Shown in pieces: positions 8,909 through 19,528 of a stretch of DNA of 64,000 nucleotides. A model generated the notes under the pieces. That model had not been told where the DNA came from and made no database searches. It saw only the letters and a list, made by a program, of their open reading frames with translations. How positions within the stretch are numbered: the first letter of the stretch is position 1; each line of letters starts with the position of its first letter. The DNA comes from Phycisphaerae bacterium. GTDB taxonomy: Bacteria; Planctomycetota; Phycisphaerae; UBA1845; UTPLA1. The stretch lies in assembly GCA_019636475.1 (NCBI GenBank), contig JAHBXN010000002.1, forward strand, positions 372,001 through 436,000. The letters run 5' to 3'. The translations under genes and the position numbers were made by a program.

Positions 8909-9352
8909 TCACTCGGTTCCGGTCGCGACCTGCATTCCGGAAGCGCGCCAATCCGCGATCCCTCCGGCGTAGTACCAAACATGTGAATATCCCCACGATG
9001 CCGCCTTCTGAGCTGCATCGTGCCCGACCGGACAATGGACGCTGCCGCAGTAGAACACCATCGGCTGCGCCTTGTCCGCCGGCAAGCTGCTCACGGTCAT
9101 GTCCTGAATGTCGATGTTCTTCGCGCCCGGGATGTGTCCCTTGGCGAAATGCTCGGCATTCAACGCATGGATTACCAGAAGATTTCCCGCGTCCATCTTC
9201 GCTTTCAGTTCCGCCGCGGAGTCAATCCGCCCGACCTGAATGCCGGCGCCGCCCTGGTTCGCGCAGCCCGCGCCGACCGATATCGTCCAAACAATGCAGA
9301 GCAGGCTTCGGCGACTCCAAATTCGGCCGATTCCGCGATTACAACTCGTCAT
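8909..9352 (-). CDS. Rhodanese-domain lipoprotein
   Basis: The Met at 9352 (MTSCNRG) was preferred over the one at 9406. It gives a basic n-region, a hydrophobic stretch (LLCIVWTISV) and a lipobox VGAGC, so the product should be a lipid-anchored envelope protein. The mature part is one rhodanese domain with the DAGNLLVIHALN strand, HIPGAKNIDI and an active-site loop FYCGSVHCPVGHDAA. The loop is longer than in classical rhodaneses and contains a second Cys, so thiosulfate sulfurtransferase activity is uncertain. It has a thiol-rich pocket that might act in sulfur or redox handling. It lies 25 bp from the end of the upstream gene, which is on the opposite strand. Confidence 0.8.
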   Translation of the reverse strand: MTSCNRGIGRIWSRRSLLCIVWTISVGAGCANQGGAGIQVGRIDSAAELKAKMDAGNLLVIHALNAEHFAKGHIPGAKNIDIQDMTVSSLPADKAQPMVFYCGSVHCPVGHDAAQKAASWGYSHVWYYAGGIADWRASGMQVATGTE

Positions 9353-9430
9353 CGGATCTGTCTCCGGAAAATTCTTGAAAGTACCACCTGCAACCCGCTC
9401 GCACACGCGAAACGAGTTGCTCCCTCCACT

Positions 9431-10546
9431 TCAAACCACTTCAAGCAGTTCCTTGGATGTCGTGGTCAGATTTTCGATTCCGGTTTGTGTGGCAACCACC
9501 ATATCCTCGATCCGCACACCGCCCCAGCCCACGAAGTACAAACCCGGCTCGATCGTGAAAACCATTCCCGGCGCGATCTTTTCCTGGAACGTCTGTTTCA
9601 AGCGCGGCGGCTCATGAATTGCCAGCCCGACGCCGTGTCCGGTGCCGTGCATGAACGCATCCGCGCAGCCGTGGTCGCGGAAATAGTCCCGACACAGTGC
9701 ATCAATGTCCTGCCATGACATGCCGGGCTTAATGCCAGCCAGGCAGCGCAATTGTGCTTTTAAGACAAGGTCATATACCTCGCGATGCCGGGAGGAGGCC
9801 TTGCCCATGACCAACATTCGCGTCAAATCGCCGCAATAGCCGTGGTGCACTGCGCCGAAATCGAGCAGCACCAGGTGACCCGATTCCAGCTTGCGATTCG
9901 AATTCGGCGAATAATGCGGTCGAGCGCTGGTCTCGCCGAATGCCACGATCGGACTGAAGCTGTTGCCCTCGCTGTGCTTTCGTAGATAGGTATCAATTTC
10001 GAACGCGACGTCGCGTTCCGACATCCCCACGCGAATCCGCCCGGCAACATGCTCGAAACAGGCACCTGTGATTGCCTGTGCCTGGCGAAGTTCGGCGATT
10101 TCCTGTGCCGTCTTGATCATTCGCAGGCCCGTCATGATGTCGCCGGCCGGTCGACACTCGAGCGTCCCGAGGCACGCCAGAAGGGCGACGGCATCACTAT
10201 GAATCAATGCGTCCGGCTCATAACCCAGCACCTTCGTCGCGGGACCGAGAATTCTCAGCAATTCGTCCGCGATGATCTTCGGGGTGGTCGGCGATTCGAT
10301 TCGATGCGGAGTGATGCCGTTCAGTTCGCCCGCACCGGCGATGTATCGGCCATCGCAAAGCAGGTGAATTTCGCCACGATAGGCCAGCACGAATGCTTCC
10401 GGATCGCCGACGGACTGTACTTCGCCCGGCATCGTCGCATGAAAGCCTGACAGATAGAGGACATTCTTCGGATTGCTGATGAACAACGCATCCAGCCCGG
10501 CTTGGACCATCGCCTGGCTCAATCGCTCATGTCGCATGGAGATCAT
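9431..10546 (-). CDS. Xaa-Pro aminopeptidase-like M24 metallopeptidase
   Basis: A 371-residue cytoplasmic peptidase with creatinase N-domain (about 1-130) and a pita-bread M24 domain. All five metal ligands are visible: Asp in LLDFGAVHHG, Asp in CGDLTRM, His in GTGHGVGLAIHEPP, Glu in TIEPGLYF and Glu in GVRIEDMV. HGTGHGVGL and IHE are the hallmark of prolidase/aminopeptidase P. It removes N-terminal residues preceding proline or splits Xaa-Pro dipeptides, using two Mn/Co ions. The size fits PepQ/YpdF-type enzymes rather than long PepP. A second in-frame Met occurs at 10537; which is used is unclear. Confidence 0.92.
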   Translation of the reverse strand: MISMRHERLSQAMVQAGLDALFISNPKNVLYLSGFHATMPGEVQSVGDPEAFVLAYRGEIHLLCDGRYIAGAGELNGITPHRIESPTTPKIIADELLRILGPATKVLGYEPDALIHSDAVALLACLGTLECRPAGDIMTGLRMIKTAQEIAELRQAQAITGACFEHVAGRIRVGMSERDVAFEIDTYLRKHSEGNSFSPIVAFGETSARPHYSPNSNRKLESGHLVLLDFGAVHHGYCGDLTRMLVMGKASSRHREVYDLVLKAQLRCLAGIKPGMSWQDIDALCRDYFRDHGCADAFMHGTGHGVGLAIHEPPRLKQTFQEKIAPGMVFTIEPGLYFVGWGGVRIEDMVVATQTGIENLTTTSKELLEVV

Positions 10547-10724
10547 TTCAGGACACTCCGCTTTGCCGACGTTTCGGCCTGATTATCACTCGCTGCTTGC
10601 TTCGCGGGGAAATCTATCTTACCTCTTAATCCGAAGTCCACGGCTAGCGAGGTCTGGATCATGACCGCAACCGCATGCGCGGCCGGTCGCTCCCAATTTC
10701 AATCACCCAACCTGGAGAATCATC

Positions 10725-11117
10725 ATGCCAGCGAACAACGATCGCAACACGCCGAATCCGCGCGAGCAGCTCGAAGCACTGGTCAACGAAACGTTTGGCG
10801 AGCGCACGCCGCGAAAGCTGTTCAGGCTCAGCGTCGGCGACTACAGCGCCAACACCGGCTGCGGTGATTCGGAATTGTTCGAGGAGTTCTTCTATCTGAG
10901 CGACGAGGAAGCGTTCGAAGTCTGTCGAGGCCTGATCGCAAGCCTTAAACCCTATGCCAGCAGACGCGCGGACCGCGACGGCCGACCCAAAAACGCTCTA
11001 GGCAACCGGGCCCAGGTCGGCCAAGGTCAATCGAATACGAGCGGTGGGACCAACAATCAGCGTAACGGCAACCGCCGCGAACAGAACGTAGATGACCGGG
11101 AGATGGCGCACGCCTGA
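10725..11117 (+). CDS. Hypothetical protein with Asn/Gly/Arg-rich tail
   Basis: A 130-residue protein I do not recognise. GGAG lies about 7 nt before the ATG (AACCTGGAGAATCATC). Residues 1-75 are acidic and mixed alpha/beta in character (LFEEFFYLSDEEAFEVCRGL). Residues 85-130 are polar and low-complexity (Asn, Gln, Gly, Arg) and probably disordered. It lies just beyond the 5S terminator, in tail-to-tail orientation with the rRNA unit. Confidence 0.6.
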   Translation: MPANNDRNTPNPREQLEALVNETFGERTPRKLFRLSVGDYSANTGCGDSELFEEFFYLSDEEAFEVCRGLIASLKPYASRRADRDGRPKNALGNRAQVGQGQSNTSGGTNNQRNGNRREQNVDDREMAHA

Positions 11118-11195
11118 CGGCTGAATTCCGGATTCGGGGGGAGGGAGTCGAGGCCTACAATTGGAGCCGGAAGTTCACGAAAGTTAGGGCGCTAG

Positions 11196-11235
11196 AAAAA
11201 GGCGAGGCCCGGCAATCTCGCGATCGCCGGGCCTC
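11196..11235 (-). terminator. Intrinsic terminator of the 23S-5S unit
   Basis: On the minus strand, immediately after the 5S gene, a perfect 10-bp stem (GAGGCCCGGC/GCCGGGCCTC, arms at 11226-11235 and 11204-11213) with a 12-nt loop is followed by GCCTTTTTC. Confidence 0.9.
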
Positions 11236-11241
11236 GAAAAA

Positions 11242-11348
11242 GCCGGCACTAACCTACTCTCGCCCTTTAGGACTACCATCGGCCCAGAGGTCTTCACTAC
11301 TGAGTTCGGAAAGGGATCAGGTGTTACCCCTCTAGTATGGGCACCGGC
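11242..11348 (-). rRNA. rrf: 5S ribosomal RNA
   Basis: The universally conserved 5S core is present on the minus strand (complement of ACTGAGTTCGGAA...). Helix I closes between GCCGGTGC at the 5' end (11348-11341) and GTGCCGGC at the 3' end (11249-11242), with two G-U pairs. This gives about 107 nt, short compared with the usual 115-120. It lies about 270 bp downstream of the 23S gene and directly before a strong terminator. Confidence 0.93.
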
Positions 11349-11616
11349 ACAGCTGCGACGGATCCTTCGACCCGCCGCAACAAACCTGTACGCGACTGCG
11401 AGAGCGTGACACTACTTGGGCACCGCCCTCGGGCGGTGAGGCACACACCATGGTGGGTACCAGCAAAGCCAGATCGCCCTCGCAGGCGCAAAATATTAAG
11501 AATAGATGTGGGAGGATCAAATCGGCAAGTCACCGACCCGACAAACGAAGTTTGGACGTTGTTGACCGCGCCGCCCGGATGGGCGAGCGCGGGGTGTTGA
11601 TCAGCAATTCATCAAT

Positions 11617-14517
<2,901 letters not shown>

Positions 14518-14736
14518 ATTGATGAATCACTGCCGGCACCAGCACGGAACAACTCCTCACCTTTCGGCCAGTAGCTGAACCACACCAGGACGGCAACACT
14601 CTCAACGCAACCAAACGCCGTTTATCGGCGCTCAATTCACTTCGACGGGTCACGAAAACTTCTCGCAACCCGATCTCGGCAAACTGAACAATTTAATCGG
14701 TTCTTGTGATCTGAATCACATCCCACATCTATTCGG

Positions 14737-14749
14737 TTGTCAAAGAGCA
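14737..14749 (-). promoter_or_regulatory. boxA antitermination site before 23S
   Basis: TGCTCTTTGACAA on the minus strand, nearly identical to the known bacterial rRNA boxA (TGCTCTTTAACA). It sits in the ~320-bp spacer (14518-14839) between tRNA-Ala and 23S, the position of the spacer boxA in other bacteria. It recruits NusB/NusE antitermination factors in known systems. Confidence 0.8.
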
Positions 14750-14839
14750 GCAGAATCCCGGGACCGGAGTCCTCAGCATTCGGTTGACAGCTCTACACAT
14801 CGCAAAGCTGTCAACCGACTACTGCCAACCCACTCCCGA

Positions 14840-14912
14840 TGGAGCCGACCGGGATCGAACCGGCAACCCCTAGCTTGCAAAGCTAGTGCTCTCCCAATTG
14901 AGCTACGGCCCC
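14840..14912 (-). tRNA. tRNA-Ala (TGC)
   Basis: Minus strand. It starts GGGGCCG and ends CGGCTCC plus discriminator A; anticodon stem CTAGC/GCTAG with loop TTTGCAA (anticodon TGC); T loop TTCGATC. CCA is not encoded. It is co-oriented between tRNA-Ile and 23S. Confidence 0.97.
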
Positions 14913-15086
14913 GAGCTCTTTCGAGCCTACCTGCCGTGATCTCAGCCGAGCCACGCTCAGCCGCCACACCTGGGACCTCACCCACCGCCCCGCAGCCTGA
15001 TAAGCAACAAGACGACGAGAGCGCCAGCCAGAGCCAGTACGCCCCAATTCGACATCGAGCACTCGCGGCGACCTGATCGCCACCAA

Positions 15087-15160
15087 TGGGCCCGGTAGGA
15101 GTCGAACCTACGACCTCGTCGTTATCAGCGACGCGCTCTAACCAACTGAGCTACGAGCCC
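15087..15160 (-). tRNA. tRNA-Ile (GAT)
   Basis: Minus strand. It starts GGGCTCGTAGCTCAG; anticodon stem GTCGC/GCGAC region with loop CTGATAA (anticodon GAT); T arm GTAGG TTCGACT CCTAC; discriminator A. CCA is not encoded. The Ile-Ala pair is the usual content of a 16S-23S spacer, yet no 16S precedes it here. Confidence 0.97.
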
Positions 15161-15284
15161 AATCTCGCCGCACCACTGACCATTTCGCCAGCCGTGCCAA
15201 CCTGTCGTTTCCGACGGCGAGCGGATTCATCCTCAGCCGGCCAATCGACTCCGCCGTGCGACCAATCGCATCCGACGCGGCGAC

Positions 15285-15311
15285 AAAAAAACCACCGGCA
15301 ACCGCCGGTGG
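15285..15311 (-). terminator. Terminator-like hairpin in the 23S leader
   Basis: Minus strand: CCACCGGC, a GGTT loop and GCCGGTGG form a perfect 8-bp stem, followed at once by seven T (15291-15285). It has every feature of an intrinsic terminator. It lies between the unit's promoter (15457-15484) and tRNA-Ile, so it may act as an attenuator or end a short leader RNA of about 165 nt. Confidence 0.7.
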
Positions 15312-15456
15312 CTATTCGATTCGATCGAATGCCTCCGATTCGCGGCTATGCCGTTAATCTCGCCGAATTGCCAATCCTTCGAGTCAGCAGATACCTCCGC
15401 ATGTCTCACGCCAGTCGCTAAACGACTGACGTTGGATCAACTCGTCAGAGCAAGGT

Positions 15457-15484
15457 AATTTAGCAAGCCACCGGTCCGTGTCAA
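15457..15484 (-). promoter_or_regulatory. Promoter of the tRNA-Ile/Ala-23S-5S unit
   Basis: Minus strand: consensus -35 TTGACA (15484-15479), 16-bp spacer, -10 TAAATT (15462-15457). Transcription would start near 15450. The sequence after it (TGCTCTGAC) weakly resembles boxA. The rest of the 15161-15747 gap holds the leader and, on the plus strand, the upstream region of the small basic gene. Confidence 0.75.
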
Positions 15485-15747
15485 CAGCCATTTTTCAAGA
15501 ATCTTTGCGTGATTTTAGCATTTCGCAACATTCGGGCCTGTAACGAATTACAGGCGAGCCCGCCGGACCGCCCCACCACTGCATGCCGACTCGACGGGAA
15601 CTTTCTCTTTCGGGTACGCCGCATCATCGCAATTTCCGTTATACTTTCGCATCTTGCGGCGGCGAGAAACCGCCGCGTTGATCGGAAATTCACCCATATT
15701 GCGGTCGAATCCATGCATCGATCGGCCTGATTAGGAGCAGCGAATTC

Positions 15748-15918
15748 ATGAGAAAGAGCAAGGACATCAAACGAAAGCGAAAGCTCGCCGGCCAGGAGTA
15801 TCGCCGAGGAAATCGCCCGGAAGCCTACAAGATGTGGGCCGAAGCGAAGAAGGAAATGGACGAGCTTCGCGGCCGAAACAAGCCCCCGGCGCAGAAGGCC
15901 GAAGAGACGGCAGGCTGA
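15748..15918 (+). CDS. Small basic protein, 56 aa, unknown function
   Basis: ATG at 15748 follows TAGGAGC by 8 nt, a good ribosome binding site. The product begins MRKSKDIKRKRKLAGQEYRR and continues with helical, charge-rich sequence (EAYKMWAEAKKEMDELRGR). It is strongly basic at the N-terminus and probably one or two helices, so nucleic acid or ribosome binding is possible. I do not assign a function. It lies divergently to the 23S promoter and ends 45 bp before a terminator, which supports it as an expressed single gene. Confidence 0.6.
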   Translation: MRKSKDIKRKRKLAGQEYRRGNRPEAYKMWAEAKKEMDELRGRNKPPAQKAEETAG

Positions 15919-15962
15919 CACTTAGACAGAAGTCTATTTACAGCCGCTGGGACAGGCTACAC

Positions 15963-15991
15963 GGCCCGATGCATCGAGCGTCGGGCCTTTT
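15963..15991 (+). terminator. Intrinsic terminator after the small basic gene
   Basis: GGCCCGA (15963-15969) and TCGGGCC (15981-15987) form a 7-bp stem with an 11-nt loop followed by TTTTC. It lies between the small gene and the convergent transglutaminase-like gene. Confidence 0.7.
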
Positions 15992-17073
15992 CATTGCGCC
16001 GCTGTTGCCCGGCGGCGAGCGATGCAGGATGCGCGGAGTAGAAAGATCAGCCCTCCCAGTATATGGCCGAACCCGATCCACGAGGGGAGACTGCTTTCCG
16101 CCTCAGCTGATTCACTGGGAATAATGTAACGAAATCGCATGAAAAACAGCCCCTGAAACAGGAGCAATCCGCCGATCGCAGCGGCACGCCAACTCATCCG
16201 CCGGTGAAGCAGCAACAGCAGCGCCGTTGCCACCAGGATCAGCTCGCGCGACAGCGGAAACACCATGACGCCAAAACTCATCGCGATGGGAATATTCAAC
16301 AAGGCTGTTCCCAGATCGGTCCGATTTCCTTCCGGAGTCGATCTCACCGCCTTTCTTCCGCCCGGCCCCATGAACTCGCCCTGCGGTGTCATCACCCATA
16401 CATGCTTCAGGTCCGTCACCAGTTCAGACTTGTACCCCAGGCGGCGCATCAGGGATGCCGCCATGACGGCACGGCCATCACAGTCTTCCCGCAGCACGCC
16501 GTCCGGCGCCTTTCGCGCCTGCTCGAACATTTCGGCAACGGTCGGCATGTAGTCCGCGACTCCCCAGACCTCCCAGTCCCATTGATATCGCACTTCGCGA
16601 TATACGAGGTTTTCCACCACCTGCTGAACCACCCTGGGCGCGAAAGCCGAAAGGTCGTGCAGGAACCGAACCGGCCGGGCTGTCGAGTTCTGCACCACGT
16701 CGTTTGAAAAATCCGCAGGAATCTTTCCATCGAAAGCAGCCAGGACGGACTTCTGGCTGAAAGTGCGCGGCGTTTGGCCGGTCGACTTATCATTCTTTAA
16801 TGCACTTTCATATTCGTGGCGCTCGTACAGAGTCGCCCGCACGGCCGCCTCGAGCGGCATCAATTCGGGCGCATCCGGCGTGACCATCTGTTCAAGATTC
16901 CGGACTCGCTCGATCTGGCGAATGAACAGGCGCGGATCGGGAAAGAGCACGAAAAAAAGTACAACGAGGAAGACACCGAACTTCGCAGGCATTCGGATGT
17001 ACCACGCGCACGATCGACATGGCGCCGCCCGATGTTGATCGAATCCGGTCGACATTCCGGCCCTCACTTTCAA
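15991..17073 (-). CDS. Transglutaminase-like membrane protein
   Basis: About 360 residues. A first membrane segment (about 31-45, FGVFLVVLFFVLF) is followed by a long extracytoplasmic domain. Three further hydrophobic segments lie near the C-terminus (about 255-285, 288-305 and 325-345). The external domain contains the core of a transglutaminase/cysteine-protease fold: EDCDGRAVMAASLMRRLGY provides the nucleophilic Cys, and DLKHVWVM provides the His about 20 residues later. Such proteins may process or cross-link envelope peptides, but the substrate is unknown. Start is uncertain: Met at 17073, 17055 or 16992; the last begins right before the first membrane segment. Confidence 0.7.
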   Translation of the reverse strand: MKVRAGMSTGFDQHRAAPCRSCAWYIRMPAKFGVFLVVLFFVLFPDPRLFIRQIERVRNLEQMVTPDAPELMPLEAAVRATLYERHEYESALKNDKSTGQTPRTFSQKSVLAAFDGKIPADFSNDVVQNSTARPVRFLHDLSAFAPRVVQQVVENLVYREVRYQWDWEVWGVADYMPTVAEMFEQARKAPDGVLREDCDGRAVMAASLMRRLGYKSELVTDLKHVWVMTPQGEFMGPGGRKAVRSTPEGNRTDLGTALLNIPIAMSFGVMVFPLSRELILVATALLLLLHRRMSWRAAAIGGLLLFQGLFFMRFRYIIPSESAEAESSLPSWIGFGHILGGLIFLLRASCIARRRATAAQ

Positions 17074-17278
17074 CCCAGGTGTTCGTTTCGACGTCGAATT
17101 TATCAGATCATACCGGGCAGGATCGGCGATTTCCCGGACGCTCGTCGAAATTCACCAGGAATCCGTCCGAGGCGATCGGGCTCCAAATTCAAGCATTCGC
17201 ATTCGAGCATCGCCAGGAATTCGGCCTGCAGGGGATTCGACGCCGGACGAGATCGGTCGGGCGGCGCGGATGACGGTG

Positions 17279-18463
17279 TCACCTGGTCCCGAGCACCGCC
17301 TCGAGTCGGTCAAGGCCGTTGTTGATGTGATCCATGCCGTTTGCAAATGACAGACGGACGTGCATTTCGCTTCCGAAGGCGTCGCCCGGCACCAGCGCGA
17401 CATTGGCCTTGTCGAGCATGGCATCGCAGAACTCGCCCGAGTTCGCGACGCCGAGCGCGGCGTACGCGCCGGAGACGTTGGGAAAGCAGTAGAAGGCGCC
17501 GCTGGGCCGCACGCATGAGACGCCGCGCAGCGCGTTGAGCCGTCGCCACATGTGCTGGCCCCGTTCGTCAAAGGCCTGCCGCATGGTCTCCACGTGAGAC
17601 TGGTCGCCGGTCAGTGCTTCGACGAGGGCGCGCTGCACGAATGTCGGGGTGCCGCTGGTGGTATGGCTCTGCAGATTGCACATGGCCTTGATAATCGGCC
17701 GAGGCCCCGCGGCATAGCCAACGCGCCAGCCGGTCATGCTGTGGGTCTTGCTGGCCGCGTTGAAAGTGATCGTCTTCTGATACCACTCTTCGTTGATCGC
17801 CGCGAAGCTGAGATGCTCGCGTCGATCGCCGAATCGCAGCTTGTCGTACATTTCATCGCTGAAAACGATGATGTCGCGTCCTGAAAGGGCGCTTGCGATC
17901 GCACGCGTCTCCTCGGGGGAATAGGCGAATCCGCCGGGATTGGAGGGGCTGTTGAAAATCAGCACCCGCGTCCTGGGCGTGACCGCCGCCGCGATGGCGT
18001 CGGGTGTGAGGCGCATGTCGTTTGACTCGTCACCCCGCAAGGCGACGACTTTTCCGCCGCAGAGCTTGATCTGCTCCGGAAACGAAACCCAGTAAGGCAC
18101 CGGCAGAATCACCTCGTCGCCGGGCTCGATCAGTGCAAGGCAGGCGAGGTAGAGCGCTTCCTTGCCGCCGACGGTCACAATGACCTGATCGGGGTCGTAG
18201 GACAGGGCGTTGTCAACCTTGAACTTGTGGCACACGGCCGCGCGTGCCTCGGGTATTCCGTGCGTCGGCTTCGCGTAGGTGGTGTGGCCGGCGTCGAGGG
18301 CGATTTTGCACGCGTCCTTGATATGCTGCGGCGTTGGAAAATCGGGCTCACCCGCGCCAAAACCGATGATGTCCTTGCCGGCGCGGCGCAGTTCAGCCGC
18401 CTTGTTGGCGACTGCGAGCGTGGCGGAAGGCGTCAGTTGTTGAGAGCGTGTTGAGAGTCGCAT
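17279..18463 (-). CDS. aspC: Aspartate aminotransferase, class I fold Ib
   Basis: A 394-residue PLP enzyme that interconverts aspartate/2-oxoglutarate and oxaloacetate/glutamate; some members also use prephenate. Visible signatures are GFGAGEPDF near residue 34, VGGKEALYLA, NSPSNPGG with the PLP-contacting Asn, SDEMYDKL with Asp and Tyr, and the Schiff-base Lys in ASKTHSMTGWRVGYA. The substrate-carboxylate Arg lies in HVRLSFA near the C-terminus. The SKTHSMTGWR loop differs slightly from the usual SKxYAMTGWR. Length is normal. Single-gene unit. Confidence 0.92.
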   Translation of the reverse strand: MRLSTRSQQLTPSATLAVANKAAELRRAGKDIIGFGAGEPDFPTPQHIKDACKIALDAGHTTYAKPTHGIPEARAAVCHKFKVDNALSYDPDQVIVTVGGKEALYLACLALIEPGDEVILPVPYWVSFPEQIKLCGGKVVALRGDESNDMRLTPDAIAAAVTPRTRVLIFNSPSNPGGFAYSPEETRAIASALSGRDIIVFSDEMYDKLRFGDRREHLSFAAINEEWYQKTITFNAASKTHSMTGWRVGYAAGPRPIIKAMCNLQSHTTSGTPTFVQRALVEALTGDQSHVETMRQAFDERGQHMWRRLNALRGVSCVRPSGAFYCFPNVSGAYAALGVANSGEFCDAMLDKANVALVPGDAFGSEMHVRLSFANGMDHINNGLDRLEAVLGTR

Positions 18464-18596
18464 GGATGTACCGCTCGGCGAATCGGGCAGATCGCTATAA
18501 TGGCGAAACCTCGGACTCGGCGGACTCTATCGCGACCCACAGATCGAGGCAATTCGACCGCGCACGGAAGTGGCGGCGGACGATGGGGAGCAGAAA

Positions 18597-19001
18597 ATGG
18601 GAAATGCAAACTCGTCTGTGCTGGATGTCGGAAACTGCGACCCCGACCACGGCATGATACGAAAGATGCTTTTGAAACACTTCGACGTGGAAATTGATCG
18701 CGTGATGTTTGTCGACGAGGCGATTGAGAAGTTGCGCAAGCGTTCCTACGACCTTGTGATGTTCAACCGGCTGATTTTTGATGACGGCAGTGAGGGGATT
18801 GAGCTGCTGCGGCGAGCCAAGGTCGAACCTTCGCTGGCCGCCACGCCGATGATGATGATCAGCAATTTCGCTGAGGCCCAGGCCCGGGCGGTCGCCGCCG
18901 GCGGCGTGCCGGGATTCGGCAAGGACTCCATTTTCGCCGAATCGACGTGCGAGCTGTTGAGCCGGTACCTGAATCCTCGAAAAAGCGGTGCCGCAGTCTG
19001 A
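18597..19001 (+). CDS. Receiver-like protein lacking the phosphoacceptor Asp
   Basis: About 134 residues. I chose the ATG at 18597 because GGGGAG (18585-18590) lies 6 nt upstream; an earlier ATG at 18570 has no such site. The fold follows a CheY-like receiver: acidic residues at the end of strand 1 (DVGNCDPDH), a central strand YDLVMFN and ISNFAEAQ as strand 4. The residue in the phosphorylation position is Asn57 (VMFNRLIFDDGS), not Asp. It is therefore probably not phosphorylated in the usual way. It may be constitutively active-like or a phosphate-independent adaptor. There is no output domain and no kinase nearby. Confidence 0.75.
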   Translation: MGNANSSVLDVGNCDPDHGMIRKMLLKHFDVEIDRVMFVDEAIEKLRKRSYDLVMFNRLIFDDGSEGIELLRRAKVEPSLAATPMMMISNFAEAQARAVAAGGVPGFGKDSIFAESTCELLSRYLNPRKSGAAV

Positions 19002-19241
19002 GGGAGTCGCAAAAACTGATTGTCAGGGTCTCGGGCAGACTGGGTAATCCGGGGAATAGAGCGCAACATCCGAAAAATGGTGTGATATGGCACAGATACG
19101 GCCAAATCCACTATCGGGCGTTTTTGTCGCTGAAGAAATTCTACACGAAACGCTTGACCCCTAACCTGTTTCCATTAATGCGTTTACGGGATGATCATCC
19201 CCAAAAACCCTTCTTCATCGATTGTTTTTTTCATCTAGGAT

Positions 19242-19269
19242 TTGCCTGCCCCAATTTCTGGGGTATGTT
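19242..19269 (+). promoter_or_regulatory. Possible sigma-factor gene promoter with inverted repeat in the spacer
   Basis: TTGCCT (19242-19247), a 16-bp spacer and TATGTT (19264-19269). The spacer contains CCCCA-ATTTC-TGGGG (19249-19263), a perfect 5-bp-arm inverted repeat that could be an operator. It lies about 260 nt before the sigma gene. The 527-bp gap 19002-19528 otherwise shows only shadow frames. Confidence 0.35.
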
Positions 19270-19528
19270 TAGCGTGGTAGTAGTGAAAAAGACCCACTCC
19301 CCCCCGCACTCGGCTCCCGGAAGGGAGTCCAGCCGGTCGGCAAAGGGCAACAGAGCGGCTGCCCCCTCGTCGGCCAAGTAGAAAACTCGACTTCATCGTC
19401 CATCGGCAACAGGACGGACGCGGTTGATCGCGTGTTCGGTGCTTCGTGCGCCGCGCGGTCTGCTCTCCCAGCCCTGATAAGTTGTTGCCAAGCCATGCGG
19501 CCCCTGGAGGCTGCAAGGAGTTAGCGAC

